Source: Kiritimatiellia bacterium (lineage in GTDB: Bacteria; Verrucomicrobiota; Kiritimatiellia; RFP12; UBA1067). From it: DNA of 14,317 nucleotides. The stretch covers positions 1 through 14,317 of the forward strand of contig JAFVCR010000185.1 of the NCBI GenBank assembly GCA_017479035.1, in the 5' to 3' direction. Under the pieces are notes generated by a model. It made no database searches, had not been told where the DNA came from, and saw only the letters and a list, made by a program, of their open reading frames with translations. Positions 6,302 to 14,317 of the stretch are shown one piece after another. Positions within the stretch are counted from its first letter, which is position 1. Each line of letters opens with the position of its first letter. A program made the position numbers and the translations under genes.

Positions 6302-6341
6302 CTGCACACTGCAAACTATTTCGGGGAATCCGGGATAAGGG
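6301..6341 (-). repeat. 41-base element, inverted partner of 14041-14087
   Basis: Read on the minus strand this is CCCTTATCCCG followed by GATTCCCCGAAATAGTTTGC and AGTGTGCAGT. All 41 bases recur on the plus strand at 14041-14087, where a 6-base insertion (ATTTTG) splits the two parts. The two copies bracket the GH3 and large repeat-protein genes in opposite orientation. This copy starts 17 bases after the GH3 stop codon. Confidence 0.88.
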
Positions 6342-6357
6342 TGTGCGCGGCGCGGCA

Positions 6358-8940
6358 TCAATGGATGAGCACCGTCTCCGGCAGCGTCACCTTCACCGTG
6401 CGCAGGATCTTGTCGGCCGCCGTCCCCAGCGAAATCGTATACACTCCCGCATTCGCCTTCCAGCAATGGTTCAACACATCCCAGTATGCAAGGTCTTTTG
6501 CGGAGATTTCAAGTTCTGCTATCGCGGTTTCGCCCGGCGCGAGCGGCAGTTTGGCGAAGTTGCGCAATTCCTTTGCCGGACGCGGCACCGTGGGCGCATC
6601 TTCCGTAACATACAACTGCACCGTTTCCTTGCCTTCGCGCGTACCGGTATTGGTAACCGGCAAGCGCACGAGCCATCCGCAGCACGTATCTTCCACTTCC
6701 ACCTCGCCATACTCGAACGTGGTGTAGCTCAAGCCGTGCCCGAACGCGAACAGCGGCTTGATGCCCTTCGTATCGTACCAGCGATAACCCACGAACACGC
6801 CCTCGTTGTAGATGACGCGCTCGCCATTGTAGGTTCCCGCCACGGCGGCCGGCGTGTCCTCCAACTTCACCGGCCACGTGCAAGGAAGTTTGCCGGACGG
6901 ATTCACATCGCCGAAGATCACCTTCGCAAGCGGTCTGCCCGCCTCCTGCCCGAGGAACGGCTGATGCAAAATCGTTGCGGCATCGTCCACCCAAGGCAGT
7001 TCCAGCGGTGCGCCGGAGTGAGTGACGATCACGAGATTCTTGAGATTCCACGAAAGGATTTCGCGGATCGCCGCATCGTGGCCTTCGGGGAGTTTGAGGT
7101 TCGGCCTGTCCGCGCCTTCGCATTCGAGCGCTTGACCGTGCCCCACTTCCGTGCCTGTGAAAACGAGCGTCGCGTCGGCATCGGCGGCTGCTATACGGAT
7201 GTCCTCAAGCGAACCCGTCTCGGAAGGCAGGCACCAACCGAATTTCATGCGATGCTCTCCCGTGTCGCCACGATATTCCACTGTGAAATCGTATGTCTTT
7301 CCTTCTTCGAGGGAAGCCTGGCAGATTACGTTGTCCACCTCGCTTGCGGTGGCAAGATTACGCCCGTCGAGCGTAATCGTTGCGCCGCCGCGATGATCCA
7401 TCTCCACGCGGAACGTGTAGTCGCCCGTCTCCGGCGCAATGAGTTTGGTATGATACGTGATGGCGAAATTCGCCGGGTCGAGACCTTCCAGCGGCACGCC
7501 GCGCCCTGCATCGAAACCCACCGTGCGCGCAAACGTTTCCTTCACGGGCGCGGTCGAGGTGTCCTTTGAATTGTAGTAGGCAACCTCCCACGAACGCAGG
7601 CTCATGCCTTCGTCCTGCGCGGTGGTGTCGAACGTGCCTATTGAACTTTCAATCACATCGTGCACGAGGTTCGCGCCGTCCGCCGCAACGAGCGGCAGCC
7701 ACTTGATCTCTACATCCTTGCCCTCGAAATACTCCTTCAACCCCGCGAGCGGCGTGATTTCGTAAAGCGGTTTGCCTTCCGCGCTCCAGCCTTTGAGGGT
7801 CTGGCGCGTATCGGCGAGTTTGCCCACAACGAGCAACTTCTTCACCCTCGCCGCATCAAGCGGGAGGACGTTTGCATCGTTCTTGAAAAGTATCACCGCC
7901 TCTTCGCCAATCGCGCGTGCCACGGCTTGATGCTCCGGCGTGTTGCGCGAACCCTTGTCGCGCAATTCCGGCGTGAAGAACTTTGCCTTCGCCATCGTGT
8001 AGAGCGTGTGCAGCGCGATTTCATCCACAACCGCTTCGGGGATTTCGCCCTTGCGCACCGCCTCCGCAATCGGGAACGTCCCCTCTTTCGGATTGGTGAA
8101 ATAGCGTATGTCGCTGCCCCGGTTCGCCTCCACACCCGCGCCCGCAAGCGCGGCCTTCACCGTGGAGTGCTGCCCGCCCCAGTCTGTCACGATCATGCCC
8201 TTGAAGTTCCACCTGTCGCGCAATATGCCGCGCTGAAGATACGTATTCTCGCTCGCCCAATCGCCATCGACCTTGTTGTAGGAAGTCATCACGCTCCACA
8301 CGTCCGCATCGTGTATCGCCGCCTCGAACGCCGGCAGATATATTTCGTTCAACGTGCGTTCGTCGCAGATGGTATCCACATCGTGGCGGTTCCATTCCTG
8401 GTTGTTCAGGCAGAAGTGCTTAACCGTGGCGGCAACGTCGTGGCTCTGCAACGCCGCGATTTCCGGCACGGCAAGTTCCGCCGTAAGGCATGGATCCTCG
8501 CTCAAGTATTCCCAGTTGCGCCCGCAAAGCGGCGTGCGCATGATGTTCACTCCCGGCCCCAAAAGCTGATCCTTTCCGCGCGCGCGGCCCTCCTCGCCCA
8601 TCACATGCCCGTGCGCTGCCGCGAGGTCGCGGTTCCACGTGGCCGCCAATGCAGAAAGCGTAGGCAAAACGGTCGATTCGTCCCCGGAGGAAATGCAGTC
8701 CCACGTCCAGCGTTCCATGTTTGCGCGCACCGTGTGCGACGAATCGGAGAACTGCCACTCCGCCGGTATCCCCTTTGCGGGATTGGCCGCCATCGACATC
8801 GTGCCGTTCCCTCCGCAAAGCGCAGCCTTCTCCTCCAACGTTAGAGACGAGAGTATCTCCCGCGCCTTCTCGAACGCCGCATCACCCGCCAACGCAGCCG
8901 CAGCCGCAAAAACCAAAAACAAAACCGTGCATTTTTTCAT
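6358..8940 (-). CDS. Secreted GH3 beta-glycosidase with PA14 insert
   Basis: The 860-residue product has a signal peptide (MKKCTVLFLVFAAAAALAG). Residues ~25-320 form the GH3 catalytic barrel: the KHFCLNNQEWNR motif at 174-185 and IVTDWGG with the probable nucleophile Asp253. Residues ~345-650 are the GH3 C-terminal sandwich, interrupted by a PA14 domain (~450-570; GDYTFRVEMDHRGGATITLDG). After it comes ECEGADRPNLKLPEG, holding the probable acid/base glutamate (E606 or E608). The end (~715-850) is a fibronectin-III-like domain (VTNTGTREGKETVQLYV). Enzymes of this plan cleave beta-glucosides or related beta-linked sugars; the PA14 insert usually shapes substrate selection, and the substrate here cannot be told. 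ATG 8940 was chosen because a consensus -10 lies 7 bases before it and the signal peptide starts there. It is probably transcribed alone: an intrinsic terminator separates it from the gene upstream. Confidence 0.93.
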   Translation of the reverse strand: MKKCTVLFLVFAAAAALAGDAAFEKAREILSSLTLEEKAALCGGNGTMSMAANPAKGIPAEWQFSDSSHTVRANMERWTWDCISSGDESTVLPTLSALAATWNRDLAAAHGHVMGEEGRARGKDQLLGPGVNIMRTPLCGRNWEYLSEDPCLTAELAVPEIAALQSHDVAATVKHFCLNNQEWNRHDVDTICDERTLNEIYLPAFEAAIHDADVWSVMTSYNKVDGDWASENTYLQRGILRDRWNFKGMIVTDWGGQHSTVKAALAGAGVEANRGSDIRYFTNPKEGTFPIAEAVRKGEIPEAVVDEIALHTLYTMAKAKFFTPELRDKGSRNTPEHQAVARAIGEEAVILFKNDANVLPLDAARVKKLLVVGKLADTRQTLKGWSAEGKPLYEITPLAGLKEYFEGKDVEIKWLPLVAADGANLVHDVIESSIGTFDTTAQDEGMSLRSWEVAYYNSKDTSTAPVKETFARTVGFDAGRGVPLEGLDPANFAITYHTKLIAPETGDYTFRVEMDHRGGATITLDGRNLATASEVDNVICQASLEEGKTYDFTVEYRGDTGEHRMKFGWCLPSETGSLEDIRIAAADADATLVFTGTEVGHGQALECEGADRPNLKLPEGHDAAIREILSWNLKNLVIVTHSGAPLELPWVDDAATILHQPFLGQEAGRPLAKVIFGDVNPSGKLPCTWPVKLEDTPAAVAGTYNGERVIYNEGVFVGYRWYDTKGIKPLFAFGHGLSYTTFEYGEVEVEDTCCGWLVRLPVTNTGTREGKETVQLYVTEDAPTVPRPAKELRNFAKLPLAPGETAIAELEISAKDLAYWDVLNHCWKANAGVYTISLGTAADKILRTVKVTLPETVLIH

Positions 8941-8962
8941 GCTTCCAATTATACCACAAAAC
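8941..8962 (-). promoter_or_regulatory. Promoter of the GH3 gene, probably leaderless
   Basis: A perfect TATAAT (8953-8948) preceded by TTTTGTGG lies 7 bases before ATG 8940. The intervening TGGAAGC leaves no room for a ribosome site if transcription starts at the usual distance, so the mRNA is probably leaderless. No good -35 is visible; the extended -10 may compensate. Confidence 0.72.
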
Positions 8963-9019
8963 CTCTGCACGGACTACCATTTTCCGCACGAAAATGTTTG
9001 CTTTTTGCGCAGCCCCGCA

Positions 9020-9049
9020 TATAATAAAAGGCGCGGGTTTACCCGCGCC
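9020..9049 (-). terminator. Intrinsic terminator of the large repeat-protein gene
   Basis: On the minus strand GGCGCGGG-TAAA-CCCGCGCC, a perfect 8-bp stem with a 4-base loop (9049-9042 with 9037-9030), is followed by TTTTATTATA. It lies 31 bases after the stop codon at 9080. Confidence 0.95.
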
Positions 9050-9079
9050 TGTATTCGTGTTGCTCTACGCCAGCTGCTC

Positions 9080-12000
9080 TTACCTGAAACGCAGATAGAA
9101 GAAGCCGCCATCGTGTATGCGCCACACGGTCTTGCCGTTTTCTTTCTTTGGCGACACCTTCCACGCCGCTCCATCCGGGAAAACAAACGTCGGCGCGCCC
9201 TCGGCATATATCTTCTGCACGGCTTTCACGCCGCCGCCAATGTATCCCTCCGGCAGGACGATTCTGCAACCCGTCGCATCGCCCGCAAGCACCAGCGTAT
9301 GCTCTGCGGAATCCACGTAATACGTCATTCCCGCCACCGCCGGCACTTCGAGGTCTCCATCCATCGTCACCTTGCCGTCCGCCGTGGTCAACGTGCCGTT
9401 TTCAACCGTGCCGTTGCCCGTCAAGGATGCCACCGCCACATCCAACCCGCCGAGATCCAGCCGCGAACCGTTTGCGAGCGTCACCGCAGCAGTCTCCGGT
9501 ATTACGCTGTATTTCACGTTGCCGATGTTCCATTTCGCCATCAAATACGCCTCCGCCGCGCGGCGCTCTTCCATCGTCAGCACGCGCTTGAACGCGGTCA
9601 CCTGCCCGATAAGTCCCTTGAAACCTTTGCCGGTGTCCGTCGTGGCACCAAGATGGTCGTGCTTGTCGCTGCCACGTCCGTTCACAGCACTCAAATCCAC
9701 CACCGCAAGCAGCCTGTCCCTTCCGCGCGAAACGAGGTTTCCATATTCGCCATCCATGAAGAAACCTCCCTGCTTGTTACTGTCCGCCGCCCAATACCAA
9801 GTATTGTTTCCCGAACGGTACGCAATGGCGCGATTGCTCGAACCGCCTTGCCCCCACAAGCGTGCGTCCTTGTCGATGTCGCTATCGGCATAATAGGCCA
9901 CGAACAGCGTTTCCGAACTGTCGTTCGACCAGTTTGCGGAGTAGTTTGTATAACGCGCATGCATCGCATCGGCGTAGTCTGGCGCGAACCTTGCCGCCTG
10001 CCGATTGCCGATGAGGTCGCCCTCGCCCGCCGTGATGTATGCCCCGGATGCATGGTTGAACGTATAGTAGCCTGCATTGCCTATCGTGCTGTTCCATCCC
10101 GTGATGTTGCCGTCTTCATCCTTCTCAAACGCGCCTTCTGCGGATGCGTCGAGGTTGTAGCGCGGGTTGGGAATGTCGGTGATGGTGCCCAGCTTGAGCG
10201 TGCCGCCCTCTATCGAAAGCGCGCCGGAGAACGTGTTTGTGCCGATGAGCGTCAACGTGCCGTCGCCCGTCTTGGCAAATCCGCCCGCGCCGGAAATCGT
10301 CCCGGAGAATGTCGCGCTGCCCGCCACGTCGTATGTCAAATCCGCAGAGGATTCTATCACGCCGGCCGTGCCGAAGTCCGTAAGCGTTCTCGCATCCGTC
10401 AAAACGATTTTCGCGCCGAGTGCATCTTTGTAATTCTCTGCGGCAAGTGCCACAGGCTCGAACTTCACTGCACCATTTGCGCCGATACCATATACCTCGC
10501 CACGCTTCACCGTAACGCTACCAGCTTCGATCCCGCCGCCTACCGCAAGCGTTCCTGCGCCGTTTTTCACAAGCCCTCCGGTCACTTCCACAGCCGCCAC
10601 CACAGTAAGAGAATCGTCGTTTGCAATTGTCATATCGCCCAACGCCGTAATGGAGAACACCTCCGTAGCCTCCGCCACTTGCACGCTTGCCCCAGCGGGG
10701 AATTGTACGCTGTCTATCGACGTAGGCGCAAGCGCAGCCACCTCGCCGCCGTCCAGCCAGTTCGCCGCATTGCTCCACAACGCATCTTCCGCGCTGCCCT
10801 GCCACACCAGCGTGCGCGGGTTGCCCTTGTATATCACCACCACAGTGCCAGCATCGTTCACGTATGCCGTCAAGCCCACGCCTTCAGGCGCGTTTGCAAG
10901 TTCTATCTGCCCTTTCGCCACCGTTGTGCCAGCCGCGATCGCCGGCGCGAAAATCACTCCGTCCGCAGTCTCTTCGGTAATCGCCGCCATGTCCAGCGTG
11001 AGTTTCGCATTCGCGCCCATTTGAAGCTGCGTAAATACGCCGCCCACCGGCATTGCAAGTTCGCCGTCTTCCACCACCAGCGGACCCTTTGCATTCGCCG
11101 CATCCGCAAGCGTCAACTTGCCGCTGCCGCGCTTCACGATGCCGCCGCACGCGGGCAGAGCCGTGGCCCACGTCCAATCGCGTGCGCCCGTGTCGTAGCC
11201 AATCGGTGCTGTTGATGCAACAATCTGCGCGGAGATGTCGTAGGCGTTGTCTATATCGTCCCCAAGTGCCACCACGCCGCCTTCGCCAGCAAACTTTATC
11301 GTGGCCTTGTATGTGGACGTTGCATTCGCATCTTCCGTCTGGATGGTATCATTGCCCGACCACATCGTCTTGAGCGATCTCATGGACGAGAACTTCAGCG
11401 TGCCCCCGTTTGCCTCCCACGCCTTCACCAGATACGCGCTTGCATCGAGCGTACCCTCGCCCACTTTGCGGATCGTGTGGCCGCGCCCTTGCACAAGGCT
11501 GGGATAGGTCGTAGAGAACATCTGCCCCGCAAACGCATCGTCCTCCGCGCCGAGCGCGCCTATTTCAACTGTCACATTATTCGGCGAAGTCGGCGATGCA
11601 AAGCATCCCTTGCCCTGGAACGAACCAAAGCGATACGTGTTGCTGCCTTTTTCGCAGAAGTTGCCTCCTTGCAAAGCCATGCCCTTGAACGCAACGTTTG
11701 CGCTGCCGTAGCAGTCGCTGCCAAATTGCGTCTGGTTGCGGTCTTGATTGTTTGCAGGTGCCATGATCGTGCCGGTGAAACCGTCGAACGATTTGGTGAA
11801 GTGAACGCCCGTGTAGTTCACGTTGTTGCCGCAGCGGCAGGAGAGCGCACCCGTGCCGAGAATGCGCGAAACCGTCAACGGCATCTGGCTCGATTTCACC
11901 AGCAGAACCGCCGGATTCTCTTCCGTTCCTTCCACTTTGATGTCGTTCGCCACGCTCAAAGCCTGTGCCCCGCAAGCAAGCGCACCTTTCTCGCCAAGCG

Positions 12001-13816
12001 TTATCGTGCCATCGCCCAAAATGCTGTTCGCACGCAAAGCGAATGTTCCCGAAGTGCTGCTGCCCGTTATTTTCACGTCTCCGAGAAGTTCCACCACGCT
12101 CGCGGCGATGTCGTGCGAACCATTGTCCACAACCGCTCCGGCAGGTATTATAATGTGGTCGCCCGCCACGCTGGCATCGTTGGGATAGCCCTCCGCCGCA
12201 GTGCCGTCGCTATGCTGCCACCTTGCTTTGTTGTCCATCGCCGCGCCGTCGTCGCCAATCCACGTCAAACGCCATCCCACGAGCACTGACGTTCTGCCAT
12301 CTTCCGTGATGAATGCCACGTCCGTATTGTTCTTCACAGACGTATTGAAACGGTGGTTCACAGGCGTCGGCACCGTGCTGCCCTCCGCATCGTACGAGAA
12401 CAACACCGCATCCGTCACAATAGTCGCATCGTCTCCCGTCACGATTATCTTCGACGCATCCCCCACTTCGATTTTGTTGAACGCCGTCCCCGCCGGGAAC
12501 GACACCTCATCTCCCGACGTAAAGCGCAAATCTATTCCTTCCGATATTTCAAGCGCGCCGCCCACGCGGAACGGCCCCGCCAGCGTTATCGTCCCCGAAC
12601 CCTCCAGCTTGAGCGTGCCGCCCACGTCCACGTTGGAAATCGTAGCATCCTGCGCAATGCCCGTCACCGCCGCATCACCTGCGGCAACAACGCTTGCGGG
12701 CACGCTCTTGGAAAGTGTAATCGTAACGCTTTCTTCCCCCACCTGCACAAACGGATTCCACCCGTCGCCCCTGTCCAGGCCGTCCGCCACCGCACCCGTC
12801 ACATCGCCGAACAACGCCTCGTAGGAAACAAGCGTTTTGGTCTCGCCATTTTCCGGCAGAGACATCGCCTTCAGCGTGAGGCGCTTGCCCTGTGCCACAT
12901 ACAGCGGCCCCGCAAGCGTCAACTGCACGCCTACGGGAATTTCGAGCGTCGTATCCTCCTGCACGAAAAGCGCATATGCGGCAGTGTCGCTTTCAATCGC
13001 AATCGTGCCGCCGGCAAGGTTCACGCCCACGCCTTCGCCGCCCACGATCGTCTCCTGCGCATTCTCTACGCTCGTCATATCCTGCAACTGCCAGTAAGCC
13101 ATGTCCTCCGTAGTGAAACTATCTCCCACCACTATGAGCGACACCTCCGCCCCCACTGGACGGAACCTGTCAGGATTTGTCGACAGCGCGGCAAATCCGC
13201 CCACCGTTATCCCCTGCCCCAGATTTACATCGGAACTGCTCCCGCTCGACCACTTCAACGAGGAATTGAACAGCACCTCCTCTCCGTCCACATAACCGTA
13301 CGTCCCGCTCGCCGGAACATACTTCACGCCGATCGAATGCGTTGCCGTATCCTCAAGCGTCCAGGCCTCTTTGCTGTTTGCATACAACTGCGGCGCGGCG
13401 GAATACGCGCCTATCGTGCCCGTTTCGTCAAACCCCACCATCACGCGGGAATTGGAGTTCTTCGTGGCCGCGCCGATAACAAGGTTCGTGTGCCCCTCCA
13501 CTGCGGCGGGAATGTTCGCAATCCGCACTATTCCCGATGCCTGCGCAAGCGTGGCGGCGGAGTTTGTCACTACAATCCCGCCCGGCACCGCTCCCGACGA
13601 TGCCGCAAACGTTATCTTTGCGCCGTCCGACGTATTGCCGTTGGGATTCAAAACGAATCCGTTGCGCTCGTCCGTGCCATCCACGGGGAAGTCGCCATTC
13701 CACACCGCCAAGGGCTTCGTAACCGCGCATGCGGCCAACCCCGCAAATGCGCAAACCACACCCATCCACGCCGCTTTGCGTGGCGCAGTGCCGGTCTTTA
13801 TAGTTGTAGTGGCCAT
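9080..13816 (-). CDS. Giant secreted protein with autotransporter-associated beta-strand repeats and LamG-like domain
   Basis: The 1578-residue product starts at ATG 13816, which has AGGAG 7 bases upstream. The N-terminus has a basic segment and a hydrophobic core (AAWMGVVCAFAGLAACA). This looks like a Sec signal peptide; LAAC also resembles a lipobox, so a lipoprotein is possible. Four segments resemble the autotransporter-associated beta-strand repeat (xKxGxGTLTL...GGTLxLG): about 782-808, 893-921, 1082-1108 and 1180-1210. Residues ~1218-1430 look like a LamG/concanavalin-like domain ending in the typical GQVTAFKRVLTMEERRAAEAYLMAKW. Two TWxG/VWxG...NKARW/NAANW segments (~518-533 and 1003-1020) mark starts of beta-helix blocks. 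No C-terminal beta-barrel follows: the chain ends WRIHDGGFFYLRFR. It is therefore a passenger-like surface or secreted protein exported by another route. Five cysteines cluster at 660-738. Role unknown; carbohydrate binding or adhesion is inference. Confidence 0.85.
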   Translation of the reverse strand: MATTTIKTGTAPRKAAWMGVVCAFAGLAACAVTKPLAVWNGDFPVDGTDERNGFVLNPNGNTSDGAKITFAASSGAVPGGIVVTNSAATLAQASGIVRIANIPAAVEGHTNLVIGAATKNSNSRVMVGFDETGTIGAYSAAPQLYANSKEAWTLEDTATHSIGVKYVPASGTYGYVDGEEVLFNSSLKWSSGSSSDVNLGQGITVGGFAALSTNPDRFRPVGAEVSLIVVGDSFTTEDMAYWQLQDMTSVENAQETIVGGEGVGVNLAGGTIAIESDTAAYALFVQEDTTLEIPVGVQLTLAGPLYVAQGKRLTLKAMSLPENGETKTLVSYEALFGDVTGAVADGLDRGDGWNPFVQVGEESVTITLSKSVPASVVAAGDAAVTGIAQDATISNVDVGGTLKLEGSGTITLAGPFRVGGALEISEGIDLRFTSGDEVSFPAGTAFNKIEVGDASKIIVTGDDATIVTDAVLFSYDAEGSTVPTPVNHRFNTSVKNNTDVAFITEDGRTSVLVGWRLTWIGDDGAAMDNKARWQHSDGTAAEGYPNDASVAGDHIIIPAGAVVDNGSHDIAASVVELLGDVKITGSSTSGTFALRANSILGDGTITLGEKGALACGAQALSVANDIKVEGTEENPAVLLVKSSQMPLTVSRILGTGALSCRCGNNVNYTGVHFTKSFDGFTGTIMAPANNQDRNQTQFGSDCYGSANVAFKGMALQGGNFCEKGSNTYRFGSFQGKGCFASPTSPNNVTVEIGALGAEDDAFAGQMFSTTYPSLVQGRGHTIRKVGEGTLDASAYLVKAWEANGGTLKFSSMRSLKTMWSGNDTIQTEDANATSTYKATIKFAGEGGVVALGDDIDNAYDISAQIVASTAPIGYDTGARDWTWATALPACGGIVKRGSGKLTLADAANAKGPLVVEDGELAMPVGGVFTQLQMGANAKLTLDMAAITEETADGVIFAPAIAAGTTVAKGQIELANAPEGVGLTAYVNDAGTVVVIYKGNPRTLVWQGSAEDALWSNAANWLDGGEVAALAPTSIDSVQFPAGASVQVAEATEVFSITALGDMTIANDDSLTVVAAVEVTGGLVKNGAGTLAVGGGIEAGSVTVKRGEVYGIGANGAVKFEPVALAAENYKDALGAKIVLTDARTLTDFGTAGVIESSADLTYDVAGSATFSGTISGAGGFAKTGDGTLTLIGTNTFSGALSIEGGTLKLGTITDIPNPRYNLDASAEGAFEKDEDGNITGWNSTIGNAGYYTFNHASGAYITAGEGDLIGNRQAARFAPDYADAMHARYTNYSANWSNDSSETLFVAYYADSDIDKDARLWGQGGSSNRAIAYRSGNNTWYWAADSNKQGGFFMDGEYGNLVSRGRDRLLAVVDLSAVNGRGSDKHDHLGATTDTGKGFKGLIGQVTAFKRVLTMEERRAAEAYLMAKWNIGNVKYSVIPETAAVTLANGSRLDLGGLDVAVASLTGNGTVENGTLTTADGKVTMDGDLEVPAVAGMTYYVDSAEHTLVLAGDATGCRIVLPEGYIGGGVKAVQKIYAEGAPTFVFPDGAAWKVSPKKENGKTVWRIHDGGFFYLRFR

Positions 13817-13823
13817 ATATTTT

Positions 13824-13828
13824 CTCCT
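13824..13828 (-). promoter_or_regulatory. Ribosome binding site deciding the start of the large gene
   Basis: AGGAG 7 bases before ATG 13816. The frame stays open 21 codons further upstream, but no signal peptide or ribosome site supports a longer form. Confidence 0.8.
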
Positions 13829-13890
13829 GTCCAATCCATGCACCGCAACGCATAACACCCACCCGGATGCAACGCGCAACTTTTCATTGG

Positions 13891-13905
13891 ATTTTACACC
13901 ACAAC
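13891..13905 (-). promoter_or_regulatory. Probable promoter -10 of the large repeat-protein gene
   Basis: GTTGTGGTGTAAAAT contains the extended TTGTGG box shared with the gspI and GH3 promoters and a -10 of TAAAAT (13896-13891). No -35 at normal spacing is seen; TTGTCA occurs 30 bases upstream of the -10, too far. Unlike the other two promoters it leaves a leader of about 70 bases and a real ribosome site. Confidence 0.5.
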
Positions 13906-13977
13906 ACTATCACACGCACCCGCTTTTGACAACCAGTAAAATTCGCAAAACCCACTGCATTTTTCGCAATTCTTTCA

Positions 13978-14018
13978 CTTTCCCTCATTTTAACGCACTT
14001 TCCCTTAATTTTAACGCA
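13978..14018. repeat. 20-base tandem duplication in the upstream intergenic region
   Basis: CTTTCCCTCATTTTAACGCA (13978-13997) is followed directly by a near copy with TTA for TC at 13998-14018. The second copy runs into the CGCAGAG-type repeat. Confidence 0.6.
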
Positions 14019-14040
14019 AAGACGCAGAGCAGCAGAGACG
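14013..14040. repeat. CGCAGAG-type short repeat
   Basis: A run of GACGCAGAGCAGCAGAGACG-like units after AACGCAAA, related to the run at 6091-6126. Confidence 0.65.
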
Positions 14041-14087
14041 CCCTTATCCCGATTTTGGATTCCCCGAAATAGTTTGCAGTGTGCAGT
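14041..14087 (+). repeat. 41-base element, inverted partner of 6301-6341
   Basis: CCCTTATCCCG (14041-14051), a 6-base insertion ATTTTG, then 30 bases from GATTCCCCGAAATAG to AGTGTGCAGT (14058-14087), identical to the minus strand at 6341-6301. Both copies are followed by a GCAGTGT array. Confidence 0.88.
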
Positions 14088-14096
14088 GTGCCGCGC

Positions 14097-14208
14097 TGTG
14101 TACTGTGGGGGCGCGGGCATCTCGCCCGCGGAGGATTTGCGGAGCGCAGTTTGATTTTTAACCACGAAATTCACGAAAAATGCACGAAATACACGAAAAA
14201 CGAGAGTT
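14097..14208. repeat. 112-bp repeat unit: GC-hairpin element copy 3 plus CACGAA tail
   Basis: Bases 14097-14151 are a third copy of the 55-base hairpin element (one base change, GCG to GCA, shortens the stem to 7 bp). A tail (14152-14208) follows with TTTTTAACCACGAAAT and four CACGAA words spaced about 9-12 bases apart. The whole unit is repeated directly after it. Confidence 0.85.
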
Positions 14209-14317
14209 TGTGTACTGTGGGGACGCGGGCGTCTCGCCCGCGGAGGATTTGCGGAGTGCAGTTTTATTTTTAACCACGAAATACGCGAAAAATACACGAA
14301 ATACACGAAAAATGAGA
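14209..14317. repeat. Second tandem 112-bp unit, cut by the window edge
   Basis: Bases 14209-14263 are copy 4 of the hairpin element (stem 14224-14231 with 14235-14242), followed by a similar CACGAA/CGCGAA tail. The array may continue beyond the window. Confidence 0.82.

Noticed and set aside
8639..11215. Long plus-strand open frame (858 codons) across the GH3 start and the large repeat gene
   Set aside because: It runs antisense to two clear genes, crosses an intrinsic terminator and a promoter, and its translation is arginine/histidine/cysteine-rich without domains. It is a product of high-GC codon bias.
9080..13816. Classical type V autotransporter
   Set aside because: The passenger repeats are present but no C-terminal barrel domain follows the LamG-like region.
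12353..13855. Plus-strand open frame of 500 codons, and similar ones at 7660-8844, 6223-7569 and 3567-4673
   Set aside because: All are antisense shadows of minus-strand genes with biased, domain-free translations and no ribosome site.
6301..14087. Composite transposon
   Set aside because: There is no transposase or integrase in the segment, the flanking copies are only 41 bases, and no target-site duplication could be identified.
13884..14306. Minus-strand open frame of 140 codons in the right-hand repeats
   Set aside because: It translates repeat DNA (hairpin elements give AGEMPAPPQYT-like peptides). The same happens at 5996-6466 and in the upstream extension of gspI.

Overview
Eight protein-coding genes, all on the minus strand, fill this window, which therefore reads from high to low coordinates. 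The gene content points to a Gram-negative member of the PVC group, most likely Kiritimatiellota/Lentisphaerota/Verrucomicrobiota. The clues are a PEP-CTERM protein, a very large protein with autotransporter-associated beta-strand repeats, type II secretion-type pseudopilins, a PA14-containing GH3 glycosidase and many short dispersed palindromic repeats. The taxonomic placement is inference; no rRNA or universal marker is present apart from recN.

Layout in transcription order. (1) 13817-14317: intergenic repeats (tandem ~112-bp units with a GC-rich hairpin and CACGAA-rich tails) and the promoter of the next gene. (2) 9080-13816: a 1578-residue secreted protein with four beta-strand repeat motifs and a LamG-like domain, ended by a textbook intrinsic terminator. 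(3) 6358-8940: a secreted GH3 glycoside hydrolase with an inserted PA14 domain. (4) 5986-6357: a dense cluster of dispersed repeats. (5) 5985-1719: a tightly packed unit of three minor pseudopilins (GspI-, GspJ- and GspK-like) and the DNA-repair ATPase RecN, coupled by two ATGA overlaps and a 3-base gap, and closed by an intrinsic terminator. (6) 1538-732: a secreted protein with an internal duplication. (7) 632-72: a short PEP-CTERM protein, followed by a compound inverted repeat at the window's left edge.

Functionally, five of the eight genes make exported or envelope proteins, and three more encode parts of a pseudopilus tip (GspI, GspJ and GspK form the tip complex in known type II systems) counted among the envelope genes; RecN is the cytosolic exception. 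The large repeat protein and the glycosidase may work on extracellular polysaccharide, but the sequence gives no substrate.

The most unusual signals are non-coding. Two genes (gspI-like and GH3) share an almost identical promoter, TTTGTGGTAKAAT, exactly 7 bases before the start codon, which implies leaderless transcripts; a related box lies before the large repeat protein. A 120-base compound palindrome lies between the gspJ stop and a second possible start of gspK and stays open in the gspK frame. A 41-base identical inverted repeat brackets the GH3 plus repeat-protein segment.
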